Source: Nocardiopsis eucommiae
GTDB lineage: Bacteria; Actinomycetota; Actinomycetes; Streptosporangiales; Streptosporangiaceae
NCBI GenBank assembly: GCA_018388625.1
Contig: CP074402.1
Coordinates: 3,658,001 to 3,722,000, forward strand
Direction: 5' to 3'
DNA: 64,000 nt
Numbering within the stretch: the stretch's first letter is position 1; the number at the start of each line of letters is the position of its first letter. The translations under genes were made by a program, and so were the position numbers. Shown here one piece after another: positions 1 to 9,550 of this stretch. A model generated the notes under the pieces. It saw nothing but the letters and a program-made list of their open reading frames with translations, searched no databases and had not been told where the DNA came from.

Positions 1-95
1 GGCGCGGTCCAGGAGGTCCTGGGCCGGGGCGCAGGCGACGAGGGGAGGGAGAGAAGGACCGCGGCCCAGGGGGCGGCGGCGATACGTGGGGGCAT
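1..95 (-). CDS. Putative lipoprotein, N-terminal fragment cut by the window edge
   Basis: Only the first 31 codons are inside the window. Read on the minus strand they give MPPRIAAAPWAAVLLSLPLV followed by ACAPAQ, a short positively charged start, a hydrophobic core and a lipobox-like LVAC. This is a lipoprotein signal peptide, so the protein is probably exported and lipid-anchored. No strong ribosome binding site precedes the ATG (a GAAAG lies about 8 bases upstream). The mature domain is outside the window, so no function can be given. Confidence 0.6.
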   Translation of the reverse strand, partial: MPPRIAAAPWAAVLLSLPSSPAPRPRTSWTA

Positions 96-306
96 GACGC
101 TGACTTTCGTTCTCTATGGGGCAAATGAGAACTTAGTCCGCTTTCTTCGCCAGCGACGGCTCAGGACACCACACTTGCGTCACGATCCACCGGGCACCGG
201 GGACTAGCGGGGACTAGAAAGTACACATGCCCTTCACCCCCGACTCCCCCGCCCCACGGCCCCTCCCTCGTCCGCCCCTCCCCCACTGCCCCGGACGGTC
301 AGCGGC

Positions 307-726
307 GTGTTCGTCCGCAACGTCCTGCAGACCGCGTGCCCCGGATACTTCGCCCTGGTGTGGCTCGACGCCGGACCCGCGCTGAGCGGCGCGGACTTCG
401 AGTTCGTCGACGACCTGCCCGCGACCTGCCCCCGCCCCGACGCGCCCCTCCCCGAGGCCTTCCGGAACGCCTTCGCGGAGGGGGTCCGCGTGGGCCTGGA
501 AGCGCGCGGCAAGGGCAGGTCCGTCCACGCGACGCGGATCGTGCTCCGCGACGCCCTGTGGAGCGAGATCGACTCCAACCCCTGGAGCTTCGAGGTCGCC
601 GGACGGTACGCGGCCACGGAGGTCCTGGCGTGTGTCCGGGAGGACCGCGCGCCCCGCCAGGCGGGCAGGAACGCGCGCACCGACCGGCCGATCCCACCCA
701 TGCCGAGCACCCGAACCCGTGGCTAG
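307..726 (+). CDS. Small stand-alone protein resembling EF-G domain IV
   Basis: A 139-residue protein starting at GTG. Residues about 30-115 follow the order of conserved features in domain IV of elongation factor G: a FEFVDDLP segment, an acidic helix (EAFRNAFAEGVRVGLE), then VHATRIVLRDALWSEIDSNPW and a final FEVAGRYAATEVLACV helix. EF-G has the equivalents YEFV, a helix, a V-x-V-x-L-x-D-G strand, EVDSSE and AF-x-x-AG. No GTPase or other EF-G domain is present, and the last 25 residues are basic and low complexity. The match is by eye; the role is unknown. The gene stands alone between a minus-strand lipoprotein and the sugar-acid operon. Confidence 0.55.
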   Translation: MFVRNVLQTACPGYFALVWLDAGPALSGADFEFVDDLPATCPRPDAPLPEAFRNAFAEGVRVGLEARGKGRSVHATRIVLRDALWSEIDSNPWSFEVAGRYAATEVLACVREDRAPRQAGRNARTDRPIPPMPSTRTRG

Positions 727-798
727 CGATACCCCGACAGGGACCCCCAGGTCACCCGTGGTGTGAACTTCTGTGCCCGTTCGGTGGACTCACGCGAA

Positions 799-824
799 AT
801 TGTACGTACAATCTGTACGGACAA
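799..824. promoter_or_regulatory. Palindromic GntR-type operator upstream of the sugar-acid operon
   Basis: ATTGTACGTACAAT at 799-812 is a perfect 14-base palindrome. It is followed at once by an imperfect copy, TGTACGGACA, at 814-823. TGTAC/GTACA half-sites suit GntR-family regulators, and a GntR gene closes the operon that begins 64 bases downstream. The likely role is autoregulated, ligand-relieved repression of the operon. The palindrome is seen directly; the regulator assignment is inference. Confidence 0.6.
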
Positions 825-887
825 CGCGTGTACCGGTGCCGTGTGTGACGTCGGTCCACGATCCCGGTCCCATGTGAACGGACTCTT

Positions 888-1946
888 ATGCGTGACAGCC
901 AGGGGTCGCTGGTACCCCTCCTTAAGTGGATGAACAAGGTCCCTGGCGGGGCCATGCTCATCCCCCTCGTCCTCGGATCGGTCCTGGGAACCTTCGCTCC
1001 GGCGGCCCTGGACATCGGCAGCTTCACCACCGCGCTGTTCAAGGACAGCGCCATGCCGCTGATCGCCCTCCTCATCTTCGCGACGGGCACCCAGGTCACC
1101 CTCCGCACCAGCGGTCCGGTGCTGGCCACCACCGGTGTCGTCCTCCTCGGGAAGAGCATCATCCCCGGTCTGCTCATCATCGCCCTCGCGATGGTCACCG
1201 GACCCGAGGGCGTCCTGGGCATCTCCATCATGGCGATGCTCGCCGCGGCCACCAACGCCAACGGCGGCCTCTGGCTCGCCCTGACCGGACAGTACGGACG
1301 GACGAAGGACCGGGGCGCCTACATCGCCGGGGCCATCAACGACGGCCCGTTCTTCGCCCTGCTGTTCATCGGCGCCTCCGGGCTCGGGCAGATCCCCTTC
1401 CTCACCCTGGTCGCGGCGATCATCCCGTTCCTGCTCGGCGTGCTCGTCGGCAACCTCGACTCCCAGTGGCGTGAACTCCTCACGCCGGTTCCCGCGATCG
1501 TCATCCCGTTCTTCGCCTTCGCCCTGGGCACCGGCATCAACCTGGCCGACGTCGCCAGGGGCGGCCTGTCCGGGGTCCTCCTCGGCGTGGCGATCACCTT
1601 CGTCACCGGCGGGCTCGTCTACCTCGGCTACCGCTTCCTCCTGCGGCGCGGCAAGGAGTCGGGGATCGGATTCGCCGCGGGCACAGCGTCGGGCAACGCC
1701 GTCGCCACCCCGGCCATCATCGCCGCCGCCGACCCGTCCTTCCTCTCCTACGCCGGGACCGCGACCACCCAGGTCGCCGCGAGCGTCCTGGTCACCGCCC
1801 TGCTCGCGCCGCTGGTGACCACCTGGGTGCTGCGTCGGGCCGGAGCCGCGCCCGCCGAGGCCGAGCGCCAGGAGATCGCGGAACGGCAGCGGGCCGCCGA
1901 CGGGGCGGCGAGCGACCCCACCGACCCGGAGGAGACCCGGTCATGA
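888..1946 (+). CDS. kdgT: 2-keto-3-deoxygluconate permease (KdgT family) transporter
   Basis: A 352-residue polytopic membrane protein with about ten hydrophobic segments. The N-terminal K-x-PGG-x-ML-x-PL and the repeated small-residue helices (for example GTASGNAVATPAI near residue 265) are typical of the KdgT family. The charged tail from about residue 318 is cytoplasmic-looking and not conserved. The stop overlaps the next gene's start (ATGA), so transporter and kinase are translationally coupled. In this context the cargo is more likely a four-carbon sugar acid such as D-threonate or D-erythronate than ketodeoxygluconate itself. An ATG at 930 is an alternative start, since most relatives begin close to that point. 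Confidence 0.85.
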   Translation: MRDSQGSLVPLLKWMNKVPGGAMLIPLVLGSVLGTFAPAALDIGSFTTALFKDSAMPLIALLIFATGTQVTLRTSGPVLATTGVVLLGKSIIPGLLIIALAMVTGPEGVLGISIMAMLAAATNANGGLWLALTGQYGRTKDRGAYIAGAINDGPFFALLFIGASGLGQIPFLTLVAAIIPFLLGVLVGNLDSQWRELLTPVPAIVIPFFAFALGTGINLADVARGGLSGVLLGVAITFVTGGLVYLGYRFLLRRGKESGIGFAAGTASGNAVATPAIIAAADPSFLSYAGTATTQVAASVLVTALLAPLVTTWVLRRAGAAPAEAERQEIAERQRAADGAASDPTDPEETRS

Positions 1947-3140
1947 CCCACTCACGCACACCGCGCGTCGCCGTGGTCGCTGACGACCTCACCGGCGCGG
2001 GCGACACCGCCGTCCAGTTCGTGCGCGCCGGCTGGAGCACCGAGCTCCAGCTCGGCACGGCGGAGTCCACCGCCGACGTGGTCGCCGTGACCACCGACTC
2101 CCGCGCCCTGCCGCCGGAACGGGCGGCCACCGCCGCCGCCGACGCCGTGCGCGGGCTGCGCGACGCGGGCACGGACCTGGTCTACAAGAAGGTCGACTCG
2201 ACCCTGCGCGGCCCCATCCGCGCGGAGATCGACGGGGTCCTCTCCGTCTCCCCGCCCGGAACCGTGGCCGTGGTCTGCCCGGCCTTCCCCGCCAACGGCC
2301 GCGTCGTCCGCGACGGCGTCCTCCTGGTGGACGGGGTGGAGGTGCACCGGACCGCCGTCGGCGACGACCCGGTCTCCCCGGTGACCGAGAGCCGGATCGC
2401 GGAGCTCCTGGGCGCCCGGTACGTCCGACTGACCGGTGACGACCCCGAGGCGAACGCCGCCCTGCTCCGTGACTCCGCGCCGGTGGCCGTCGTCGACGCG
2501 GAGACCGACGCCGACCTCGCACGGGTCGCCGACGCCGTCACGGTCCTGGGCGACCGCGCCGTCCCCGTGGGTTCGGCCGGTCTCGCCGCGCGGCTGGCCG
2601 AGACCTGGCGCCCGGTCCGGGAACCCGCCCCGGCCCTGGTGGTGGTGACCTCGCTCCACCAGGCCGCGCGCGGACAGGTCGCGGAGCTCCTGGCCGACGA
2701 GTGGACGCGGGTGGAACAGCCCGACGCGCACGCGCTGGCCGACGACGCCGCCTGGCGGGAGTGGTCCGACCGGGTCGTGGGGACCTTCGACCCCGCCCAC
2801 CCGCACACCGCTCTCGTGGCCCCCGACGACCGCACCAGCGGGCTCGACCCCGCCCTGGTCGCCCGGCGCTTCGGGGAGCTGGCCGCCCGCGTGGCCGAGC
2901 GGTACCCGCTGTCCGGGTTCGTCGTCACCGGTGGCGACGGAGCCCGCGCCCTCACCGCGTCCCTCCGGGCCCGGGCCATCGCCCTGACCGGCGAGGTCGC
3001 CCCGGGCATCCCGCTGGGCACCCTGGCGGGCGGCCCCGGGAAGGACTGGCCATCGTCACCAAGGCCGGGGGCTTCGGCTCCCCACCGCCCTCATCGAGGC
3101 CGCTGACGCGGTCCGCAACACGAAAGGCAGCAACTCATGA
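1943..3140 (+). CDS. Four-carbon acid sugar kinase (DUF1537, OtnK/DtnK type), frame broken twice near the 3' end
   Basis: The protein starts VVADDLTGAGDTAVQF, the conserved sugar-acid-binding N-terminus of the DUF1537 kinases, and has the C-terminal nucleotide-binding glycine-rich VVTGGDGARA. These enzymes phosphorylate D-threonate or D-erythronate. The reading frame is lost at about 3034-3041 and again at about 3080-3084, both in C runs. Adding one C at each gives GLAIVTKAGGFGSP and then an end at the TGA at 3138, overlapping the start of pdxA2 by ATGA. The intact-looking frame instead ends at 3106 with an unrelated tail. Substrate choice is inferred from the neighbours. Confidence 0.85.
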
Positions 3141-4158
3141 GCCGCCCCACCCTCGCGGTCACCCTCGGTGACGTCGCGGGCATCGGTCCGGAGATCACCG
3201 CGAAGGCGCTCCTCCACCACCCGGAGGTCCGCGAACTGTCCAGGCCCGTCGTCGTCGGTGACGCGGACGCCCTGCGCAGGGCCGTCACCGCCGTGGGCGG
3301 GGACGCGTCGGCGGTCAACCCGATCGACTCCCCGCCGACGCGGCCGACGCACCCGGCGTGATCGACGTCGTGCAGACCGGCCCCTCGCTCGGCCACGTGC
3401 CCTACGGAGAACTGAGCGCGGAGGCGGGCGACGGAGCGGCGCGCTTCGTGATCGAGGCCGTGGACCTGGCCAAGCGGGGTCTGGTCGACGGGATCGTCAC
3501 TCCCCCGCTGAACAAGGCCGCCATGCACCTGGGCGGGCACCAGTGGCCGGGCCACACCGAGCTGCTCGCGCACGAGTTCGGCGTCAGCGACTACAGCCTC
3601 GTGCTGTCCGCGGGTGAGCTCTCCTTCTTCCACCTGACCACGCACGTCTCCCTGCGCCGCGCCATCGAGGACGTCACCCAGGAACGCGCCCTCGAGGTGC
3701 TGCGGCTGATGAGCGCGTTCGCACGCGCCCAGGGTGAGGCGGACGAGCCCATCGGCGTGGCCGGGCTCAACCCGCACGCCGGGGAGAACCGCCTCTTCGG
3801 GGACGAGGACGCCGACGTGCTCGCACCCGCCATCGAACGCGCCCGCGCCGAGGGCATCAACGCCCACGGGCCGATCCCCGCCGACGCGCTCATCCCGGCG
3901 GCCGTCCGGGGCAAGTGGAAGCTGGTCGCGGTCTGCTACCACGACCAGGGGCACGCGCCCTTCAAGGCCGTCTACGGCGATGACGGCGTCAACATCACCG
4001 CCGGACTGCCGGTGGTGCGGGTGTCGGTGGACCACGGCACCGCCTTCGACATCGCGGGCCAGGGCATCGCCCGCGAGGCCAGCCTGGTCCTGGCACTGCG
4101 CCGGGCCGCCGAGCTCGCCCCCGGCTGGGGACACGTGTGGAAGGCCACCGCCTCCTGA
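3137..4158 (+). CDS. pdxA2: PdxA2 family 4-phospho-D-threonate/D-erythronate dehydrogenase, one frame break
   Basis: Homologue of 4-hydroxythreonine-4-phosphate dehydrogenase. It carries LGDVAGIGPEI at the N-terminus, the metal-binding histidines in PGHTELLAHE, TTHVSL and CYHDQGHAPFK, and the substrate-loop GLNPHAGE. PdxA2 paralogues oxidise and decarboxylate 4-phosphorylated sugar acids made by a neighbouring DUF1537 kinase, which fits this operon; true PdxA of vitamin B6 synthesis would not have these partners. The frame breaks at about 3328-3333 (CTCCCCGCC). One extra C joins the first 70 residues to the rest and restores a product of about 340 residues, the family length. Confidence 0.87.
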
Positions 4159-4176
4159 CCGCACGGCCCCACCACC

Positions 4177-4216
4177 GCGCGCCTCCGCCCTCCGATTCCG
4201 GGAGGCGGGGGCGCGC
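4177..4216. terminator. GC-rich hairpin after pdxA2
   Basis: GCGCGCCTCCGCC pairs with GGAGGCGGGGGCGCGC with one mismatch and one bulge. There is no T run, as is usual in actinomycetes. It lies between pdxA2 and the GntR gene, so the regulator may have its own transcript. Confidence 0.45.
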
Positions 4217-4298
4217 CGCATCCGGCGACGCGTCGAACGCGGACGGGGAGGCCCCGACGCTCCGTGGCTCCCGCACCCCACGCCCTAGAATGACGGCC

Positions 4299-5198
4299 AT
4301 GCCTGTCGACCGCTCCGACTCCCGGCCCCTGCACTCCCAGGTGGCTGACGCCCTGCGCGCGGAGATCCGCGACCGCTCGATCCCGCCCGGAGACGCCCTG
4401 CCCAGCGAGGCCGCCCTGCGCGAGCGCTTCGGTGTCTCCCGGAGCGTGGTCCGACAGGCCCTGGCCACCCTGGAGGACGAGGGGTCGGTCCGCCGGACCC
4501 GGGGCCGGGCTCCGGTCGCCGCGATCCCCACCGAGCACCATCGGCTCGTGCAGCGGGTGACCGGGCTCTTCGACCAGTTCTCCGCCGAGGGGCTGAGCCT
4601 GCGCACCGCCGTGCTCTCCCTGGAACGCGCCCGCACCGGCCCGCCCTCAGCCGTCCACCACCTCGTGACCGAGGACCTGCTGCGCCTGGAACGCGTCCGT
4701 TCGGTGGACGACGAGGCCCTGTCCTACGTGCGCACCTGGCTCCCCGCCGGGCGCTTCGCCGAACTGGACGCGGCCATGCTGGCCAACGCCTCCCTGCACC
4801 GGCTCATGGAGGTCCGATTCGGCGCGGTGCCCAGCAGCGGACGCAGGCAGATCCGCGCCGTCCCGGCCGACCCGCGCATCGCCCGTGAACTGGGGGTGCC
4901 CGACGGGGTGCCGCTCCTGCTCCTGGAGGGCGGCACCTTCGACCAGGACGGCCTGCCGCTGGAGTGGTTCGAGAGCTGGCACCGCTCCGACCGCGTCGTC
5001 TTCGACATCGAGGCGGACGGAGCCACCGACCAGGTCCGTATCGCTCCGGGCCCGTCCCTGGCCGCCGCTCCGGCTCCGGCGGAGCCACCACGCGGCGCCC
5101 CGCCTGAGGGAGGCGGGCCGCAGGGAGGTCTCGACCGCGCCGTGGCCCTCGCCGCCGAACTGCGCACCGAACTCGACCGTCTGCGGGCCGGGGGCTGA
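4299..5198 (+). CDS. GntR/HutC-family transcriptional regulator of the sugar-acid operon
   Basis: The N-terminal winged helix (DALRAEIRDRSIPPGDALPS, then ERFGVSRSVVRQALATLEDEGSVRR) is followed by a UTRA-like ligand domain (residues about 95-240: LERVRSVDDEALSYVRTWLP, LLLLEGGTFDQDGLPLEW). The tail is low complexity, rich in Pro and Ala. TAGAAT at 4286-4291 ends seven bases before the ATG at 4299, a good -10 box, so the message is probably leaderless from 4299 rather than starting at the in-frame ATG at 4290. The likely ligand is the substrate or an intermediate of the upstream pathway. Confidence 0.82.
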   Translation: MPVDRSDSRPLHSQVADALRAEIRDRSIPPGDALPSEAALRERFGVSRSVVRQALATLEDEGSVRRTRGRAPVAAIPTEHHRLVQRVTGLFDQFSAEGLSLRTAVLSLERARTGPPSAVHHLVTEDLLRLERVRSVDDEALSYVRTWLPAGRFAELDAAMLANASLHRLMEVRFGAVPSSGRRQIRAVPADPRIARELGVPDGVPLLLLEGGTFDQDGLPLEWFESWHRSDRVVFDIEADGATDQVRIAPGPSLAAAPAPAEPPRGAPPEGGGPQGGLDRAVALAAELRTELDRLRAGG

Positions 5199-5274
5199 AC
5201 CTCGCGGTCCTTCGGGGCTCCCGCGCCGAGGGGCGCGCGGCGGGGCGGGTGCCAGGGGTCACTAGGATCTGGGC

Positions 5275-6372
5275 ATGCCCATCGTGTTCGACCTGGTCAG
5301 CACCGACGCCTCACGTGTGGTGGTACGGCCCTCGCCGCTCGCCGAACTGATGGCGTTCCTGCACAGCGTCGCCGAACCGGGCCACCATCCGGGCGCGAGC
5401 CGGGACATCCGCGCCGTGCGGTCCGGGGTGGACCGGGCCACCGAGCGGCGCCTGCGCACCTTCGCTCCCCTGTGGGCCAGGTTCCGGCTGCGCGCGCTGC
5501 TGCCCCTGGACACCAGCCACCCCGCGACGTTCCAGGACGAGCTCGCCCTGATGAACGCCATGCCCGCACCGGTGTTCGACTCCATGGTGGCGGAGACCAT
5601 CGCCAGTGGGAGCTGGGAGCGCTACTACGGCCTGCGTGACCCCGACGACCACCGTGCGGAGTTCCTGGAGGTCTGCCGGGCCAAGAGCGAGGAGCGCGAG
5701 GAACTGGGTGAGCTCTTCCTGGCGGACCGTGCGGCCTTCCGCCAGAACCTGTCCGACCTGCTCCAGCACTGCCACGACACGTTCTTCCGTGCCCGCTGGG
5801 AGGCGACCCTGCCCCAGCTCTCCACGGCCGAACGCGAGGTACGGGGGCGCTTCTCCCAGGACCGGCTCGGGGTCGTGCTGGCCTCCCTCACACCGGGTGG
5901 ACACTACCTTCCGCAGACCGCGCAGGTGGCCTACGACAAGCTCCAGAACGCCTTCGTCTCCTGCGCGGGGCGCGATCTGGTCCTGGTGCCCAGCCTGTTC
6001 ACCCGCCCACACCTGGTGGTGAAGTTCGAGGAGGCGCAGCCCCGCGCGAACCTGCCCATCGTGGTGCAGTTCCCGATCACCGAGTTGGGCACCACCGACG
6101 TCCCCCTCCGGGAGTTGCAGCACCGCATGGCCGTGCTCTCGGACCCCGCCCGGCTCGTGCTCTGCCGACACCTGGTCAACGAGCACTGCACCACCGGCGA
6201 ACTGGCGACGCGGGTGGGGATGACCGAACCCCAGGTCTCCCGACACCTGCGACGCCTGCGTGAGGCCGGGCTGCTGGAGTCCGTGCGCGACGGCAGGCTG
6301 GTACGCCACCGCATCAGACTCGGCACCGTCTACTCGCTGGGGCACCAGTTCCTCACCCGGCTCGTGCAGTGA
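5275..6372 (+). CDS. ArsR-type winged-helix regulator with a large N-terminal DUF5937-like domain
   Basis: A 365-residue protein. Residues about 285-350 form an ArsR/SmtB-like helix-turn-helix (LSDPARLVLCRHLVNEHCTT, then ATRVGMTEPQVSRHLRRLREAGLL, then a wing with VRDGRLVRHRI). The first 280 residues are a helical domain of the kind named DUF5937, starting with DLVSTDASRVVVRPSPLAEL; its ligand is not known. No metal-binding cysteines are seen. TAGGAT at 5263-5268 lies six bases before the ATG, so the message is probably leaderless. The gene converges on the hydrolase at 6474. Confidence 0.75.
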   Translation: MPIVFDLVSTDASRVVVRPSPLAELMAFLHSVAEPGHHPGASRDIRAVRSGVDRATERRLRTFAPLWARFRLRALLPLDTSHPATFQDELALMNAMPAPVFDSMVAETIASGSWERYYGLRDPDDHRAEFLEVCRAKSEEREELGELFLADRAAFRQNLSDLLQHCHDTFFRARWEATLPQLSTAEREVRGRFSQDRLGVVLASLTPGGHYLPQTAQVAYDKLQNAFVSCAGRDLVLVPSLFTRPHLVVKFEEAQPRANLPIVVQFPITELGTTDVPLRELQHRMAVLSDPARLVLCRHLVNEHCTTGELATRVGMTEPQVSRHLRRLREAGLLESVRDGRLVRHRIRLGTVYSLGHQFLTRLVQ

Positions 6373-6377
6373 GGCAC

Positions 6378-6416
6378 GGGAGGGGTGGGTGCCGCGCCCG
6401 GTGTCCCACCCCTCCC
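6378..6416. terminator. Bidirectional terminator hairpin between convergent genes
   Basis: GGGAGGGGTGGG pairs perfectly with CCCACCCCTCCC, a 12-base-pair stem and 15-base loop. It lies between the stop of the ArsR-type gene and the stop of the minus-strand hydrolase and can serve both. Confidence 0.7.
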
Positions 6417-6473
6417 CGGGCCCCGCGCCGGACTCCGGCCCGAACACGCGCGCGGAACGGGGAGCCGCGCCGG

Positions 6474-7837
6474 TCAGAAGTCGACCAGCTCCGCCTCCAG
6501 CCGCAGCTGCTCGGCGTCCTCCGGCCGGACGAAGCCAGCGGCCAGCATCCGGTCGAGGACCCGTGCGTGCTCGCGCCGGTAGCCGTCCGCGTCCCCGTAG
6601 CGCTCGACGAGCCGTTCGCGACCGAGCGGGGTCTCACTGCCGTGGTACCAGGAGGGCCGGCCCATCGGGGTGGCGGCCACCAGGGTGGAGAGCGGTGCGT
6701 CGGTGTACGTGGTGCGGAGCCCGCCCCGGGCGTTGCCGAACCCGTCCCTGAGCACGGTGTCGGTGTCGCCCTCCGTCTCCAGGAGGCGGGAGGCCGGGGG
6801 TGTCGCCTCCCCCGCGCCCACGCGGACAACGACTCCAACAGGGCGTTGTACACGTGGGAGTTGGGGAAGGTGGACCACCGGGCGCCCTCCGGCAGCGGGC
6901 AGTCCCGGAGGCGCTCACGGTCCCGGTCACTCATGTGCCGGGTCTCCCGGTGCGCCATCCCGGCCACCTCGTACAGCCGGAAGGACGGCGAGTCCGGCCT
7001 GCGGTGCGTCAGCCCCCGCACCTGGCCCGACACCCCGCACGCCCAGCGCACGGACTGGAACTCGGCCTCCCCCAGGACCTCCATGACGGGCACGTCCACG
7101 TCCGGCAGCGCGGGGCCTCCCGAGGCACAGGGCATGTACCCGTCGAAGACGGGTCCTCCCTCCGGGCGTCGCAGGACGGCGTGGTGGCGCTCCACGAACC
7201 TGCGCACGACACCGCCGGTCTGGGAGATCCCGGCGAACAGCAGGGTGCGCACGGCGGCTTCGGGCAGGCCGGGGAGGCCCTCCCGCAGGGCGTTGGCCAC
7301 CTGGGCGATGATCTCGAACGACTGCGGCGTGGCCCGCCACCACCGTTCCTTGAACTCGTCGTACTCGCGGGCCAGCACCTCCGGTGTGGGGTTCTCCGTG
7401 AAGGGGATGCTGCCCGCGAAGTCCTTGGCGAGCTCCCCGGAGGAGAAGGTCATCTCCGCGTACCGGCGCTGGTCGACCCCCTTGATGAGGTCGAGCGCGG
7501 ACGGGGCCTGGGAGTCGATGCCCACCCAGATGAAGCCCCCGCGCATGATCTGGCGGTTGAAGGCCCGCCACACCGAGTTCCCGCCCCAGATGTGGCTCAC
7601 CTCGGCCAGCGCCCGCCCCGTGTAGGACGCCATGTCCGCGGGACGTCGGATGAGGATGCGGGTGCTGTAGGGGTCGCCGGCGGCCGTGCCGGAGACGAGG
7701 TACTCCTCCTGGACGTAGTCGTAGGTCGGGATGCGGTCGACCCCGTAGGGTTCGAGCACCACGGCCCGGTCCCCCTCGGTCTCGGGGACGGGTCCCCGGA
7801 TGAGGGCATGCTTCGCCTGCGCGTGTCGGGTGGTCAT
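6474..7837 (-). CDS. Alpha/beta-hydrolase domain protein (Abhydrolase_10 type), one frame break
   Basis: A product of about 454 residues after frame correction. It has the long, exact pattern of the PF20091-type hydrolases: VEEY-like VQEEYLVSGTA, a central HIWGGNSVWRAFNRQIMRGGFIWVGID, the nucleophile elbow GISQTGG, and the HETRH and PNSHVYNA segments. Substrates are not established for this family. The start has a clear AAGGAG. The frame breaks at about 6812-6820 (a G run); one extra G leads into the true C-terminus ending RLEAELVDF at 6474. It follows the ABC ATPase by 50 bases and is the last gene of the importer operon, so it probably acts on the imported compound. Confidence 0.75.
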
Positions 7838-7887
7838 GTTCTCCTTCTTCCAGAGCGGAAGGGGGCGGGACGGGCGGGGACGTGCGG

Positions 7888-8691
7888 TCAGAGTCGGGGC
7901 ACGGCCTCGATCAACGTGCGTGTGTAGTCGTCCGCGGGGGCGCGCAGCACCTGGGACGTGGGGCCGGACTCCACGACCCGGCCGCCGTTCAGGACGGCGA
8001 CCCGGTCACACATGAAGTCCACGACGGCCATGTCGTGGCTGACGAAGAGCAGGGAGAGGCCGCGCGCCCGGCGGATGTCCTTGAGCAGGTTGAGGACCTT
8101 GGCCTGCACGGACACGTCCAGTGCCGAGACCGGCTCGTCGGCGACGATCAGTTCGGGTTCCAGGGCCAGGGCGCGGGCGATGGACACGCGCTGGCGCTGG
8201 CCACCGGAGAACTCGTGGGGCAGGCGCCCCATCCAGGCCCGGGCGAGCCCGACCTCGTCGGCGAGCGCCAGGGCCCGGACCTCCCGCTCGGCGGGGGTGT
8301 GCAGCCCCTGGACCCGGTAGGGCTCCTCCAGCAGCTCGCGCAGGGTCATGCGCGGGTTGAGGGAGTTGGACGAGTCCTGGAAGACCATCTGCATGCGGCG
8401 GCGGTAGGTCCGCAGTTCGGACCGGCGCAGGGACAGGATGTCCCGGCCCAGCACCGTCACCGAGCCCGAGGTGGGCCGGATCAGACCGATCGCCATGCGA
8501 CCCAGGGTGGACTTGCCCGAACCGGACTCGCCCACCAGGCCCAGGACCTCGTCGCGGCCCAGTTCCAGCGACGCGTCCCGGACCGCCACGTGCGCGGTGC
8601 GGCGCAGGACCCCGCCGAGGCGGAACCTCTTGGTCACGTGCTCCATGCGCAGTACGGGTTCGGTTCCCGCCGTGCCGTCGGTCGTGCTCAT
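7888..8691 (-). CDS. Oligopeptide-type ABC transporter ATPase (DppF/OppF-like)
   Basis: Intact and about 267 residues. Walker [11 protein letters not shown]-loop MVFQDSSNSLNP, signature FSGGQRQRV, Walker B LIVADEPVSALD and the H-loop VSHDMAVV are all present. It lacks the long C-terminal oligopeptide-binding-protein tail of some relatives but ends with the usual YTRTLIEAVPRL. The ATG at 8691 overlaps the stop of the upstream ATPase gene (TGATG); a GTG one codon earlier is the alternative start. It powers the importer encoded at 8691-13040. Confidence 0.9.
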   Translation of the reverse strand: MSTTDGTAGTEPVLRMEHVTKRFRLGGVLRRTAHVAVRDASLELGRDEVLGLVGESGSGKSTLGRMAIGLIRPTSGSVTVLGRDILSLRRSELRTYRRRMQMVFQDSSNSLNPRMTLRELLEEPYRVQGLHTPAEREVRALALADEVGLARAWMGRLPHEFSGGQRQRVSIARALALEPELIVADEPVSALDVSVQAKVLNLLKDIRRARGLSLLFVSHDMAVVDFMCDRVAVLNGGRVVESGPTSQVLRAPADDYTRTLIEAVPRL

Positions 8692-9550
8692 CACTGCACC
8701 GCCTTGGTGAATCGGCTCTTGTCGATGACGGGGAGGCGGTCCGGGCTGTGCCCGAGCCGGGGCGAGGCCTCCAGCAGGCCGCGGGTGTAGCCGGACTCCG
8801 GTGCGGACACCACCCGGTCGGTGGGACCCGACTCCATGGCGTGACCGTCGAGCATGACCACGACGTCGTCCGTGTACCGGGAGACCAGTCCCAGGTCGTG
8901 GCTGATGAGCAGGACGGACAGCCCGAGTTCCTCACGCAGGTCGGCCAGGAGGTCGAGGATCTGTTTCTGGATGGTGGCGTCGAGCGCGGTCGTGGGTTCG
9001 TCCGCGATGAGCAGGGCGGGCTCGCAGGAGATGCTCATGGCGATCATGACGCGCTGGCGCATACCCCCGAGAGCTGGTGCACGTAGGCGTCCAGCACGCC
9101 CCGGGAAGGCGGGATCCCGACCAGGTCGAGGAGTTCCGCGCTGCGCGCCCGGGCCTGGCGCCGGGTCAGCCCCAGGTGCAGGCGCAGGGGCGCCGCCATC
9201 TGCGCGCCGATGGTCTTGGTGGGGTGGAGCGCGCTCATGGGCTCCTGGAACACGAAGCCCATCTCGCGTCCGGCCATGGCGCGCCGTTCGCGGGCGGGCA
9301 GGGACAGCAGGTCGCGGCCCCGGTAGAGCACCTGCCCGGAGGCGCGCGCCGTCTCGGGGAGGATGCCCATGACCGCAGTGGCGGTCATGGACTTGCCCGA
9401 ACCGGACTCGCCCACGATGCCCAGGGTGCCCTGACGGCGAAGGGTGAGGTCGAGGGCGTGCACCACGCGGCGCGGACCCTCCGGGGTCAGGACGTCGACG
9501 TCGAGTCCGCGCACGTCCAACAGGACGTCGTCGGTGGAGTTCGTGGTCAC
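8691..9550 (-). CDS. Oligopeptide-type ABC transporter ATPase (DppD/OppD-like), one frame break
   Basis: Walker [11 protein letters not shown]-loop [12 protein letters not shown], Walker [13 protein letters not shown] and H-loop ISHDLGLV are visible, with the family tail [13 protein letters not shown]. The frame breaks in the signature motif itself, at about 9062-9067. One extra G in the run turns LSGVCAS into LSGGMRQRV, the expected sequence. The GTG start overlaps the permease stop (GTGA). It pairs with the second ATPase to make a heterodimer. Confidence 0.88.
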
